15,843 bases of DNA from CAYGTK01 sp964352775. Its GTDB lineage: Bacteria > Bacteroidota > Bacteroidia > Chitinophagales > CAIOSU01. The DNA is taken from the NCBI GenBank assembly GCA_964352775.1, contig CAYGTK010000089.1, positions 1 through 15,843 of the forward strand, written 5' to 3'. A program made the position numbers and the translations under genes. Under the pieces are notes generated by a model. That model did not search any database, was not told the origin of the DNA, and was given only the letters and a program-made list of their open reading frames with translations. Positions 1 through 9,200 of this stretch are shown one piece after another (within the stretch, counting starts at the first letter, position 1; each line of letters opens with the position of its first letter).

Positions 1-612
1 ATTCCTATCATAGAAAACAATGCTCCCTTAGTTAGTCTATTAGAAATTGGGGTGAATTTGATATTTGAACCTTCAATAATGAAGGACCACAAGTACATGG
101 TAAGGCAGCCCATTGTTGAAAAAATAGAGCGGATAAGCACAACTTTAGAAGAGCAGGACAAAGTGTTGATCATTCGGTCAGCTTGGCGATCATTCAAGCA
201 TCAGCGCATTCTATGGGATAACAATGTAACCGCTCTGCGGAAACTGCATCCTGAACTTTCAGCGGAGGAGATTAACGAGATGGTTTCTTACTTCATTGCG
301 CCTCCAACCAAGTCGATGCATACAACTGGTGGGGCCGTAGATGCTTTGATATTTGACCGAGCTAATGATGTTGTTATGGATTTTGGTACGAATGATGGGC
401 TTAAGATAGATCTGAACAAACAATGCTACCCCTATCATCCTGACATATCTCCCCTCGCCAAGCAAAACAGAAAATTACTTATCGATCTGTTTGAAGGAGA
501 GGATTTTGTGGTAGATGTAAAGGAGTATTGGCATTTTGACTACGGTGATGTAATATGGGCTATTGAAAAGAAGGCAGACCACGCCTTTTATGATGTAGTT
601 AAAGGGAAGTGA
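1..612 (+). CDS. VanX-like M15D family metallopeptidase (D-Ala-D-Ala dipeptidase-like), 5' partial
   Basis: A zinc metallopeptidase related to D-alanyl-D-alanine dipeptidase (VanX/DdpX), a family that cleaves D-Ala-D-Ala or related peptidoglycan-derived dipeptides. The frame is open from base 1 (IPIIENNAPLVSLLEIG...) and this stretch reads as protein, so the true start lies left of the window; the GTG at 52 is only an internal candidate. Numbered from that GTG, the zinc-site motif SMHTTGGAVD covers residues 88-97 (ligands H90 and D97), and EYWHFDYGD (158-166) supplies the catalytic Glu158 and the third ligand His161. IRSAWRS (41-47) probably holds the substrate-binding Arg equivalent to VanX Arg71. 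All key residues are present, so it should be active. No signal peptide can be judged because the N-terminus is missing. No vanH or vanA ligase genes are visible nearby, so cell-wall turnover or peptide use is more likely than glycopeptide resistance. Family is confident, exact substrate is not. Confidence 0.85.
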   Translation: MPIIENNAPLVSLLEIGVNLIFEPSIMKDHKYMVRQPIVEKIERISTTLEEQDKVLIIRSAWRSFKHQRILWDNNVTALRKLHPELSAEEINEMVSYFIAPPTKSMHTTGGAVDALIFDRANDVVMDFGTNDGLKIDLNKQCYPYHPDISPLAKQNRKLLIDLFEGEDFVVDVKEYWHFDYGDVIWAIEKKADHAFYDVVKGK

Positions 613-647
613 TCTTTTTCCTAACTTATACTCATAATTAGAATATA

Positions 648-1004
648 ATGAACATAACATCCTTCAATGCAGACCTTGAATTCGGAGATAAACATGTCCT
701 AATAACAACTCTTCTAGAGTCTACCTTTTCCAAAGAGATCAGGATCGTTTTTAAGAAGGGACAACTTATGAAGGAGCATAAAACAGCCTTCCCGATAATC
801 GTTCACGTACTATCAGGACAGATAGATTTCGGTGTAGAAAATGAAACTCATTTGTTAGATGCAGGTGGCATTATAGCTTTGGAAGGAAACATACCGCATG
901 ACCTGGTTGCACGAGAAGATAGTGTTGTTAGATTAACCCTTTCAAAATTAGATAAGATTGAACGGGTAGAAGAATTAGTGAATGATACCGTAGAAAAGGA
1001 GTAA
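648..1004 (+). CDS. Small cupin-domain protein
   Basis: A 118-residue single-domain protein with the beta-barrel pattern of a small cupin. Motif 1 lies around residues 38-62 (KGQLMKEHKTAFPIIVHVLS, then GQIDFG), with His44 and the typical central Gly57. Motif 2 is around 70-88 (LDAGGIIALEGNIPHDLVA), with the conserved Pro83-His84. The classical HxH...E metal triad is incomplete: Thr46 stands where the second His would be, and there is no obvious Glu. A metal may be held by His44 and His84 with other ligands, or not at all. The family's function is usually unknown (small-molecule binding or sensing, or isomerase/oxygenase activity). The gene starts 35 bases after the peptidase stop on the same strand, so co-transcription is plausible. 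The ATG has no clear Shine-Dalgarno sequence, as is usual in Bacteroidota. The C-terminal tail (residues 101-118) is acidic and helical. Confidence 0.8.
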   Translation: MNITSFNADLEFGDKHVLITTLLESTFSKEIRIVFKKGQLMKEHKTAFPIIVHVLSGQIDFGVENETHLLDAGGIIALEGNIPHDLVAREDSVVRLTLSKLDKIERVEELVNDTVEKE

Positions 1005-1084
1005 ATAAAAAGTAGACCTAGTAAGGAATAGAAAACCGCCTTGAAAGAAATAGGCGTATATTTCAAATCAAATAACACAACATT

Positions 1085-1207
1085 ATGGGCAAAGGGAAAG
1101 ATATAAAGCCAAAGAGTGGCAAAAAAGAAGCCACCAAAACCTTAAAGGAAAAGAGAGCCGAAAAAGCTGCAAAAAAGAAAGATAAAAGTAGAGGTAGCGA
1201 TTCATAG
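1085..1207 (+). CDS. Small lysine-rich basic protein (hypothetical)
   Basis: A 40-codon ORF, ATG to TAG, beginning MGKGKDIKPKSGKKEATKTL and continuing with a Lys/Ala/Glu-rich, probably helical segment before ending RGSDS. Lysine makes up more than a third of residues, so it would be strongly basic and could bind nucleic acid. The opening MGKG resembles the start of the small ribosome-associated protein Thx of Bacteroidota, but the characteristic later part of Thx is absent, so I do not assign it. It lies in the gap between the cupin gene and the convergent nucleoside phosphorylase gene. No ribosome-binding site is evident. A 63-codon frame on the opposite strand covers the same bases but looks like a chance antisense frame. 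Whether this is a real gene depends on conservation. Confidence 0.45.
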   Translation: MGKGKDIKPKSGKKEATKTLKEKRAEKAAKKKDKSRGSDS

Positions 1208-1294
1208 TGACCTTTACAACTGAGCTACTTTCTAAATAATACATGGCTAGGCGCATGAAATTAGAATTGGCCAAGGAAAATTTTTAAAGAGCTA

Positions 1295-2158
1295 CTACCC
1301 CACTGCCACTGCCAGCACCTCTCTTATCATTCTATCTACAGTTTCCTTGGGCTTACTGCTGAATTGCTGGCTGGCACGGTTGGCTATAATGGCATTTATA
1401 CTTAGGCATTTATGGCCTAGTAAATAGCCTAAGCCATACATACCACTAGTTTCCATTTCAAAGTTATGGAAGCGGAAATTGCCATCATTAAATGCTTGTA
1501 GTTTATCTGGTAAACCACTAGGCTGGGCTTTCAAGCGGAGTTGTCGGCCTTGCGGGCCATAGAAGCCTGGGCAGGTTAGGGTATTACCTACCATAAAGTG
1601 TTTAGCAAATTGCTCTACCAATTCTTTATCGGCAGCAAAGGAATAAGGGGTAACGCCCACCAAACCTAAGTGAGCTGAAAGCCTATTAGTAAAACCAGCG
1701 TAAAGCTCTGTACGGTCACTTTCATAATAATAAAGCAGGTTATCTAAACCCGTTCCCGTTTCTGAAACTAGAATACTGTCTAAGGGTACATCTGCTTGCA
1801 GCGCACCACTAGTTCCTAAGCGGATAATAGTTAGCGAAGTCAGTTCTTCTTTTATCGCTCTGGTGTTCAGGTCAATGTTCACTAGGGCGTCTAGTTCATT
1901 CCAAACTATATCAATATTGCCGGTGCCCATGCCTGTACTTAATACGGTGATGCGCTTACCGTTCAGCGTACCCATATGCGTTTTTAGCTCGCGCTTTTGA
2001 CCTTTGTATTCTATAGTATCAAAGTACTTCGATACCTTCTCTACCCTATCGGGGTCGCCTACAGTAAAAATTATTTCGCCTAAATGTTCTGGCTTTAGGT
2101 TAAGGTGGTATATGCTACCATCAGGATTCAATATCAGTTCGCTGGGTGCTATGGGCAT
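1295..2158 (-). CDS. udp: Nucleoside phosphorylase, uridine phosphorylase-like
   Basis: A 287-residue cytosolic enzyme of the NP-I nucleoside phosphorylase family, which splits nucleosides with phosphate into base and ribose-1-phosphate (pyrimidine salvage if it is Udp). Phosphate-binding GDPDRV is at residues 34-39. The Gly-rich strand STGMGTGN is at 74-81, and RLGTSGALQ at 113-121 matches E. coli Udp IRIGTTGAIQ. Residues 198-205 (GFYGPQGR) give a Gln-x-Arg pair (Q203, R205) equivalent to the uracil-recognising Gln166/Arg168 of E. coli Udp, which favours pyrimidine specificity. NFEMETSGMYG (232-242) carries the ribose-binding Glu-Met-Glu. It is somewhat longer than E. coli Udp (253 residues), mainly at the N-terminus. 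The gene is monocistronic as seen here: it is convergent with the + strand genes on the left and separated from the sprF-like gene by that gene's terminator. Substrate preference is inferred from motifs only. Confidence 0.88.
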   Translation of the reverse strand: MPIAPSELILNPDGSIYHLNLKPEHLGEIIFTVGDPDRVEKVSKYFDTIEYKGQKRELKTHMGTLNGKRITVLSTGMGTGNIDIVWNELDALVNIDLNTRAIKEELTSLTIIRLGTSGALQADVPLDSILVSETGTGLDNLLYYYESDRTELYAGFTNRLSAHLGLVGVTPYSFAADKELVEQFAKHFMVGNTLTCPGFYGPQGRQLRLKAQPSGLPDKLQAFNDGNFRFHNFEMETSGMYGLGYLLGHKCLSINAIIANRASQQFSSKPKETVDRMIREVLAVAVG

Positions 2159-2239
2159 ACTGTGAATATACTGATTAGTGAATAGTTGACGGTCTGTAGT
2201 AGATTGATTTTTTGTGATTTTGCAGATAGTTCATAAACG

Positions 2240-2266
2240 AAAAAGCCCCTACAAGTTGTAGGGGCT
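2240..2266 (-). terminator. Rho-independent terminator of the adhesin/sprF operon
   Basis: A perfect 9-bp inverted repeat, AGCCCCTAC (2244-2252) and GTAGGGGCT (2258-2266), with a 5-base loop. Read on the - strand it is followed at once by TTTTT (2244-2240) and then CGTTT. It begins 25 bases after the stop codon of the sprF-like gene, as expected for the end of that operon. It also insulates the downstream nucleoside phosphorylase gene. Confidence 0.88.
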
Positions 2267-2290
2267 AAAATTATCCGAAGAAATATCTCT

Positions 2291-3232
2291 TTAGAAGTAT
2301 GACATACGACGCGGTGTCAAATAACTGTCTCCTTTTCTAAATTCGTAACCTAACATTAATTCGTGTGAACCACTTGTTACTTGGTTCAACTCCGTATGCG
2401 ACCAGTCGTAAGCATAACCTAAACGGAAACGCTTGGCAAACAAGTACTCTACCATACCTACTACACCGTAGTTTACACGGTAACTAGCACCTACCCAAAA
2501 TTGCTCTTTTATCAATACGCTCAAGTTCACATCTACCCCTACTGGCGCATTCTGTACCACTTTAACTAATGCAGAAGGCTTCAGCTTTATGTTCTCGCTT
2601 AAAGGCACGATAAACCCAGCAGTAACAAAGTAGTGCTTGTATTGACGAGCAACAGCATCAGTACCTTCTACTTGCCATTTTTCGTTCAAACTGGTGTTCA
2701 ATAAATGGGGAACCGAAAACCCTGCATACATGAACTCGTTCTGATAGTGGGCCCCAAAACCGAAATTGGGAGAAAATATGTTATCAGAATTCTGTGCAAA
2801 AGAACCGTCGCCACCATCTTGTGTACTTAGCTCAGAAAACCTAGCCTGAAACTGGTTAAACTGGGCCCGCATACCCAATGATAGTGTACCTTTTTTGATC
2901 TTTATACGATAGTTGTAATCGAAAGCCATGGTGATGATGTTGGTCACACCAAGGTTATCGCTAGCGATGTAACCACCTAAACCGATCTTATCATTCAGCA
3001 AAGCACCATTGGCCGACAATGTAAAAGTCTTGGGCGCGCCAGGCAAACCCGTCCATTGATGACGGTACAGTGCTGTTACGCTCAAGGCATCGCGACTACC
3101 TGCATAGGCAGGGTTTATCACTTGGCCATTGAACATGTACATACTGTATTGCGGATCTTGCTGCGCCGCTGCCTCCTTTGGCAGAATAGCGGCCACAAGT
3201 GCCAGTATTGTTATTATGATCAAATTCTTCAT
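2291..3232 (-). CDS. PorP/SprF family type IX secretion system outer-membrane protein
   Basis: A 313-residue outer-membrane beta-barrel protein of the PorP/SprF family. Residues 1-23 form a Sec signal peptide (MKNLIIITILALVAAILPKE, then AAA) with likely cleavage before Gln24. The mature N-terminus QQDPQYSMYMFNGQVINPAY followed by AGSRDALSVTALYRHQW is the family hallmark; the rest alternates amphipathic strands typical of a barrel. Length is normal for the family. In Flavobacterium johnsoniae, SprF is needed for surface delivery of the adhesin SprB, and SprF-like proteins are encoded next to substrates with type B C-terminal domains. Here it follows such a substrate by 40 bases on the same strand, so it is very probably its dedicated secretion or anchoring partner. 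The ATG is preceded closely by GAAGGAT, a possible weak ribosome-binding site. I leave the symbol empty because this is a sprF-like paralogue rather than a proven orthologue. Confidence 0.92.
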   Translation of the reverse strand: MKNLIIITILALVAAILPKEAAAQQDPQYSMYMFNGQVINPAYAGSRDALSVTALYRHQWTGLPGAPKTFTLSANGALLNDKIGLGGYIASDNLGVTNIITMAFDYNYRIKIKKGTLSLGMRAQFNQFQARFSELSTQDGGDGSFAQNSDNIFSPNFGFGAHYQNEFMYAGFSVPHLLNTSLNEKWQVEGTDAVARQYKHYFVTAGFIVPLSENIKLKPSALVKVVQNAPVGVDVNLSVLIKEQFWVGASYRVNYGVVGMVEYLFAKRFRLGYAYDWSHTELNQVTSGSHELMLGYEFRKGDSYLTPRRMSYF

Positions 3233-3272
3233 ATCCTTCGTTCTATTCGGTTAATTCTGTCTGCTGTAATTC

Positions 3273-6200
3273 TTATTGTGCACGGTGTATCACTACAAAT
3301 CCTGCGTATTGGGTCTTGTTCTCATCGCCCAAGTTCAAGATGTAGTAGTACGTACCATCTGGTAAGTCTTCGTTATCCATATTGGTACCTCTCCACTCGT
3401 TCAAGTAGCCTTTAGCTTCCCAAATTTTGTTACCCCAACGGTTAAAGATGATCAAGTCGTTTTGCGGGTAACTTTCGATATCCGTGATCTCGAACTCATC
3501 GTTCACTCCATCACCATTAGGAGAGAATCCATTAGGGATGAAGATGTTCGGCTCATCAGGCAATACATAAACTATTACCAACGCAACACACTCATCAGAA
3601 CCATCGCTTACGCTGTAGTAGAAACTATCCACTCCCACGAAGTCTTCGTTAGGGATGTAAGTGATAGTACCATCGCTATTGATATCAGCAACTCCATTAG
3701 TAGGATCAGTAGTGATACCTGTGATGAAGATAATGTCACCATCAGGATCGGTATCGTTAACCAATACTTCGATGTCTACTGGAGTTACTTGGAATGTACG
3801 CGCTGTATCAGGAACACACTCCAATGGTTGGTTACACTGTGGACCACCAACTAAGAAGCTAGTATCGCCTTCACAACCATTCGCGTCAGTAACGGTCAAG
3901 TTATAAGTACCAATTCCCAAGCCATCAATAAAGCTACCTAAGTTGTTTGGTAATGCACTACCATCCTTCACCCAAGTGAATTGGAATGGACCAGTACCAC
4001 CAGATACTATAGCATTAATAGCACCATCGCTCAAGGTATCGCACGTAGCATCAGTTACTGTGCTGTTACTGAAACCGAAGTCTTCTACACCTGGTACATT
4101 TCCCGTAACGGTAGTAGTACATCCATTAGCATCAGTAATAGTAGCGGTATAAATACCTGCTGGCAATCCTGTTAATGGTAAACCAGTTTGTCCGTTGTTC
4201 CAGTCGAATGTGAATGGTGCAATACCACCACCCAACGATACATCGATGCTTCCATCAGAATCTCCTGGACAAGTCACATTAGTTACATCAGGCACTGCTA
4301 CTATTTCAGCAGGCTCATCAATACTGATGGCTGAAGATGTATTGCTACATCCATTAGCATCTGTTACTGTTACTGTGTAAGCACCATCACAAAGGCTATC
4401 AACATCCTCTGTTACAGCACCGTTGCTCCAAGCATAAGTGAATGGCGCAGTTCCGCCGTTCACGCTCACGTCAATTGCACCATCGCACTCACCAAAGCAA
4501 GAGATCTGTGTAATAGCCGTTACATTAATACTTAATAGCTGAGCATCATTTACAGTAGCTGTTACCGTATCAGCACATCCATTAGCATCAGTAGTTATTA
4601 AGGTGTAAGTACCACCCGCAATACCGTTAAGGTCTTGCGTAGTATCACCCGTATTCCAGCTATAGGTATATGGCATTGTTCCACCAGTAACTTCAGCATC
4701 AATTGCGCCGTTATTAGCACCACTACAACTTACATCAGTTGTGGCAACTATAGTTGCATCCAATGCATTTGGCTCACCAATGTTAATGCTTAAGCTAGCA
4801 GCACAACCATTAGCATCGGTAACTACCACATCGAAAGTACCAGCAACTAGGTTGTTCAAGTCTTCTGTAGAAGCACTGTTGCTCCAAGCATAAGTGTATC
4901 CTGGTGTTCCACCAGTAGTAGTCAAATCGATGCTTCCGCTATTCGACCCGTTACAAGCTACATCTACTTTATCAGCAACTACTTGGATAGCATCAACTCT
5001 ATCAATTGTTGTTACTGCAGTACCTTGGCAACCATTAATATCTGTTACGGTAACACCGTAAGTACCAGCAACTAGGTTGCTCAATCCAGCAGTAGTATCG
5101 CCATTACTCCATAAGAAGATGTAAGGACCAGAACCGCTCACTGCACTTGTAATTTCTCCATCAGCTGAAGATGCACAAGTAAGGTCGCTAGGGAATAAGC
5201 TTACCGTTGGTCCGCTAACGCTAGATACTGTTGCCATAGCCATAGCTGTACAGCCATTAGCATCGGTTACCGTAACCATGTATACTCCCGGATCTAATCC
5301 AATTATCTGCTGTGTAGTGTCATCTGTATTCCAGTGGTAACTATAAGGAGCTGTACCACTTATAACACCCGCCGTTGCAATACCTGTAGACTGACCACAA
5401 GCACTTGGCTGAGCGGTTAAGTTCAAGGTAACATCGCTTTGCGAAGCTATAGTGAAGGTTGCTACTTCAGCACAACCAGTAGCATCAGTTACCGTTACAT
5501 CGTAAGTACCAGCAGCTAGACCGCTGATGTCTTCCGTTGCAGCACTGTTGCTCCAAGCATAAGTTATCATACCCGAACCACCTGTTACAGTAATGTCAAT
5601 TGCACCTGCATTTGGAGAACCACATGTAGCATCAGTTACCGTACCTGTTATGGTAATGTCGCTGATGTTAGATACTGGTACATTAATTGTTTTGGTACAA
5701 CCAGTTAATACATCTTCTACCGTTACGGTGTAAGTACCCGCCGCCAAGCCAGTAGGCGAAGCTCCTGATAATCCACCAGACCAAGTATAGTTGTAAGTAC
5801 CGTTTCCACCACTTACGTTCAAGCTGATAGATCCGTTTGCATCACCACAAGTAGCATTAACAACACCTGTGTTTATCTCTAAAATAACATCAGTACCTAT
5901 AGTAGCTGTAGCCATTGCCACACAACCGTTAGCATCAGTTACCATCAAGCTATATAAGCCTGCAGTAGCATTGCTTAAATTCTGTGCTGAAGAACCATCG
6001 CTCCAAGTATAAGTATATGGTGCTGTTCCTCCTGTAATGGTAGCATCTACCCCACCGTTGGCATCGTCTTCACAAACTGCATTGGTAATATCAAAGTCTA
6101 TCTCAATTCCGTTAGGCTCACCAACTGTGCCTGAAGCGGCAGTAGTACAACCGTTAGCATCGGTTACTGTTACTGCATAAGTACCAGGGTTCAAGTTGCT

Positions 6201-9200
6201 AAGGTCTTCAGTAGTTGCACCATTGCCCCAAGCAAATGTATACCCTGTTGTTCCACCTGTTACTGTTAAGTCTACCGCTCCATCAGCTGCTCCGTTACAT
6301 GTAGCATCTGTTATAGAAACTGTGGCCGCTAATTGAGTAGGCTGACCTAGTGTAATTCCTGCTAACACATCAGTACATCCATTAGCATCAGTTACCGTTA
6401 CATCATATGCACCTGCTGCAATGTTGGTCAAGTCTTCGGTAGTTGCACCGTTACTCCATAGGTAAGAGTATGCAGGCGTTCCACCAGTTACTGTTATATC
6501 CAATGAACCAGTAGTATCACCGAAACATCCCGGACGGGTCATTCCTGTCATCATGGCATCCAATGGATTCGGCTCGGTAATATTAATACCTGATGCCGTT
6601 CCTGTACATCCGTTAACATCGGTTACCGTTACTGCATATGTTCCTGCAGGAATACCAGTGATGTCTTGCGTAGTTCCGAAGTTGCTCCAAGCATAAGTAT
6701 AACCAGGTGTTCCACCCGTTACGCTGATACTAATTGAACCATCATCGGCTAGGTTGCAACTTGCATTTGAAGTACTGTCAACAGTTACTGCAATTGGGTT
6801 TGCTTGACCTACGGTAACTCCATTAGCTACACCTGTACAACCATTAGCATCGGTTACGGTAACATTATAAGTACCCGCAGCTACACCAGATAGGTCTTGG
6901 GTAGTGTTTCCACTATCCCAGTTATAAGTATAGTTAGGTGTTCCACCTGTTACACTGATATCGATAGCTCCAGAAGCTTGTCCAAAGCATGCAGCATCTG
7001 TTACGCTGTCTACCGTTACAACTATAGCATCCGTTTGCCCAACAGTTGCAGTAAGCGTAGTAGAACATCCGTTAACATCCGTTACCGTTACCGTGTAAGT
7101 TCCTGCGGCTACGCCAGCTATGTCTTGCGTAACATCAGCAGTATTCCATGCATAAGTATATGCTGGTGTTCCACCTGTTACATCAATATCTATAGCACCA
7201 TCCGTTCCACCATTACAACTTGCATCGGTTACGGTATTTATGGTTGCCATTAGCATATCAGCTTCTGCAACAGTTATTGCATTCAATACACCCGTACAAC
7301 CGTTTGCATCAGTTACAGTCACATCATAAGTACCCGCAGCTATTCCTGAAATATCTTCCGTAGTTGCTCCTGTACTCCATGCGAACGTGTACCCTGGCGT
7401 TCCACCAGCTACACTAATATCAATACCGCCATTGGTAGCACCATTACATGCAGCATGAGTAATTGAATCAATACTAATAACAATAGCGTCTGGCTCACCA
7501 ACTACGAATACTTCTGTTTTAGTACAGCTATTGGCATCAGTCATTGTCACCGTATATGATCCAGCAGTTAAGCCTGAAATATCTTGGTCGGAAGAACCAT
7601 TGCTCCAGTTGTAGAAGTAGTTAGGTATTCCACCGCCTACGGTTACATCTATTGACCCTGTGGTATCGCCGTTACATCCAGCATCGGTAACTACTCCTGT
7701 TAAGATCAATGAATCGGGCTCGTTAATAATAACGCTATTAGATACTGCGGTACAACCGTTTGCATCTGTTACTGTAATAACGAATACCCCACTGTTCAAG
7801 TTACCTTGTGTAATTCCAGCTACGCCAGAACTCCAATCATAAGTATAAGGAGAAACACCACCTGTCACTGCTAGTGTTATCTGTCCATCACCTGCTCCGA
7901 AACAGCTTACATCCACTACTTCTTGTAAAGCAACTTCAATACTGTCTGGTGAGGTGATAGTATAGCTTGATACATCATTACAGTTGTTCACATCAGTTAC
8001 GGTCAATCCATAAGTACCAGTTGGTACGTTAGTCAAGTCTTCTGTAGTTGCACCATTGCTCCATGCAAAAGTGTAGGCAGGTGTTCCACCAGTTACACTT
8101 ACATCAATAGAACCAACTGAATCACCAAAACAAGCAATATTAGTTTCCGTTCCAGAAACGCTTAAGCTACTCGCTTCGCTTACTGTTTCCGTTACCGTTT
8201 CACTACATCCGTTCGCATCGGTAATGGTTACTGTGTATGTTCCAGCAATTAAGCCAGTAATATCTTCTGTAGTTTCAGCATTGCTCCAAGCAAAAGTATA
8301 AGCTGGTGTTCCACCACTAATGGTGATGTCTATTTCACCATCCGCTCCGCCATTACAACTTGCATCAGTCACAGTCGCTCCTGTTACGAATGCTGGTGGC
8401 TCGTTTATAGCTATGTTAGTAGCTGTACCAGTACATCCATTAGCGTCTGTTACTGTTACTGCATAAGTACCAGCTACAATACCTGAAAGGTCTTCCGTTA
8501 CAGCACCGTTACTCCATGCATATGTATATGCTGGTGTTCCACCTGATACGGTTATATCAATAGCTCCATCAGTCTCGCTATTACAAAGTACATCTGTAGT
8601 AGAAGTAACGGCTACTGCCAATACATCTGGCTGACCAACGGTGATACCATTGATAGTTGCTGTACATCCGTTAGCATCTGTTACGGTTACATCGTATGTA
8701 CCAGCAACAACCGCGCTTAAGTCTTCTGTAGTTGCACCGTTGCTCCATGCATAGGTGTATGCAGGTGTCCCACCACTAATTGTAACATCAATAGAACCGT
8801 CGGTTAAACCATTACATGTAGCATCGCTGGCAGTAGTTACTACTGCTGTTAATACATTAGGCTCACCAATTGTAATTCCGTTAATAGTTGCTGTACAACC
8901 GTTAGCATCCGTTACCGTTACATTATAAGTACCAGCACCTACAGCGCTTAGGTCTTCTGTAGTAGCACCAGTACTCCATGCATAAGTATATGCTGGTGTT
9001 CCGCCGCTAACTGTTATGTCTATTGAACCATCGGTCAATCCATCACAAGTTGCATCGCTAGTAGTAGTTACTACTGCTGTTAATACACTTGGCTCACCAA
9101 TTGTAATTCCGTTAATAGTTGCTGTACATCCGTTAGCATCAGTTACCGTTACATTATAAGTACCAGCAACAATTGCGCTTAAGTCTTCTGTAGTCGCGCC

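Noticed and set aside
1..612. Glycopeptide resistance (van) locus
   Set aside because: Only a VanX-like peptidase is present; the neighbours are a cupin and a nucleoside phosphorylase, with no D-Ala-D-Lac ligase, VanH-type dehydrogenase or two-component system in view.
1041..1064. Possible Bacteroidota promoter (TTG and TATATTTC) before the Lys-rich ORF
   Set aside because: The -7-like box misses the final G and the spacing of 13 bases is shorter than the usual 17-23, so the match is not convincing.
1083..1274. A 63-codon - strand frame with a hydrophobic C-terminal half
   Set aside because: It is the antisense of the Lys-rich ORF (AAG/AAA reads as CTT/TTT, giving Leu/Phe), which explains the hydrophobic composition without a gene.
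1267..1274. TTGGCCAA palindrome near the end of the nucleoside phosphorylase gene as a terminator
   Set aside because: Only four base pairs per arm with no loop and no following T-tract.
1243..1287. A 14-codon ORF (MARRMKLELAKENF)
   Set aside because: Too short to support without conservation, and no ribosome-binding site is visible.
3056..3854. Open frames on the + strand opposite the sprF-like gene and the adhesin C-terminus
   Set aside because: They lie antisense to strongly supported genes, are rich in Ser/Arg/Ile/Tyr without domain motifs, and arise from the codon pattern of the opposite strand.
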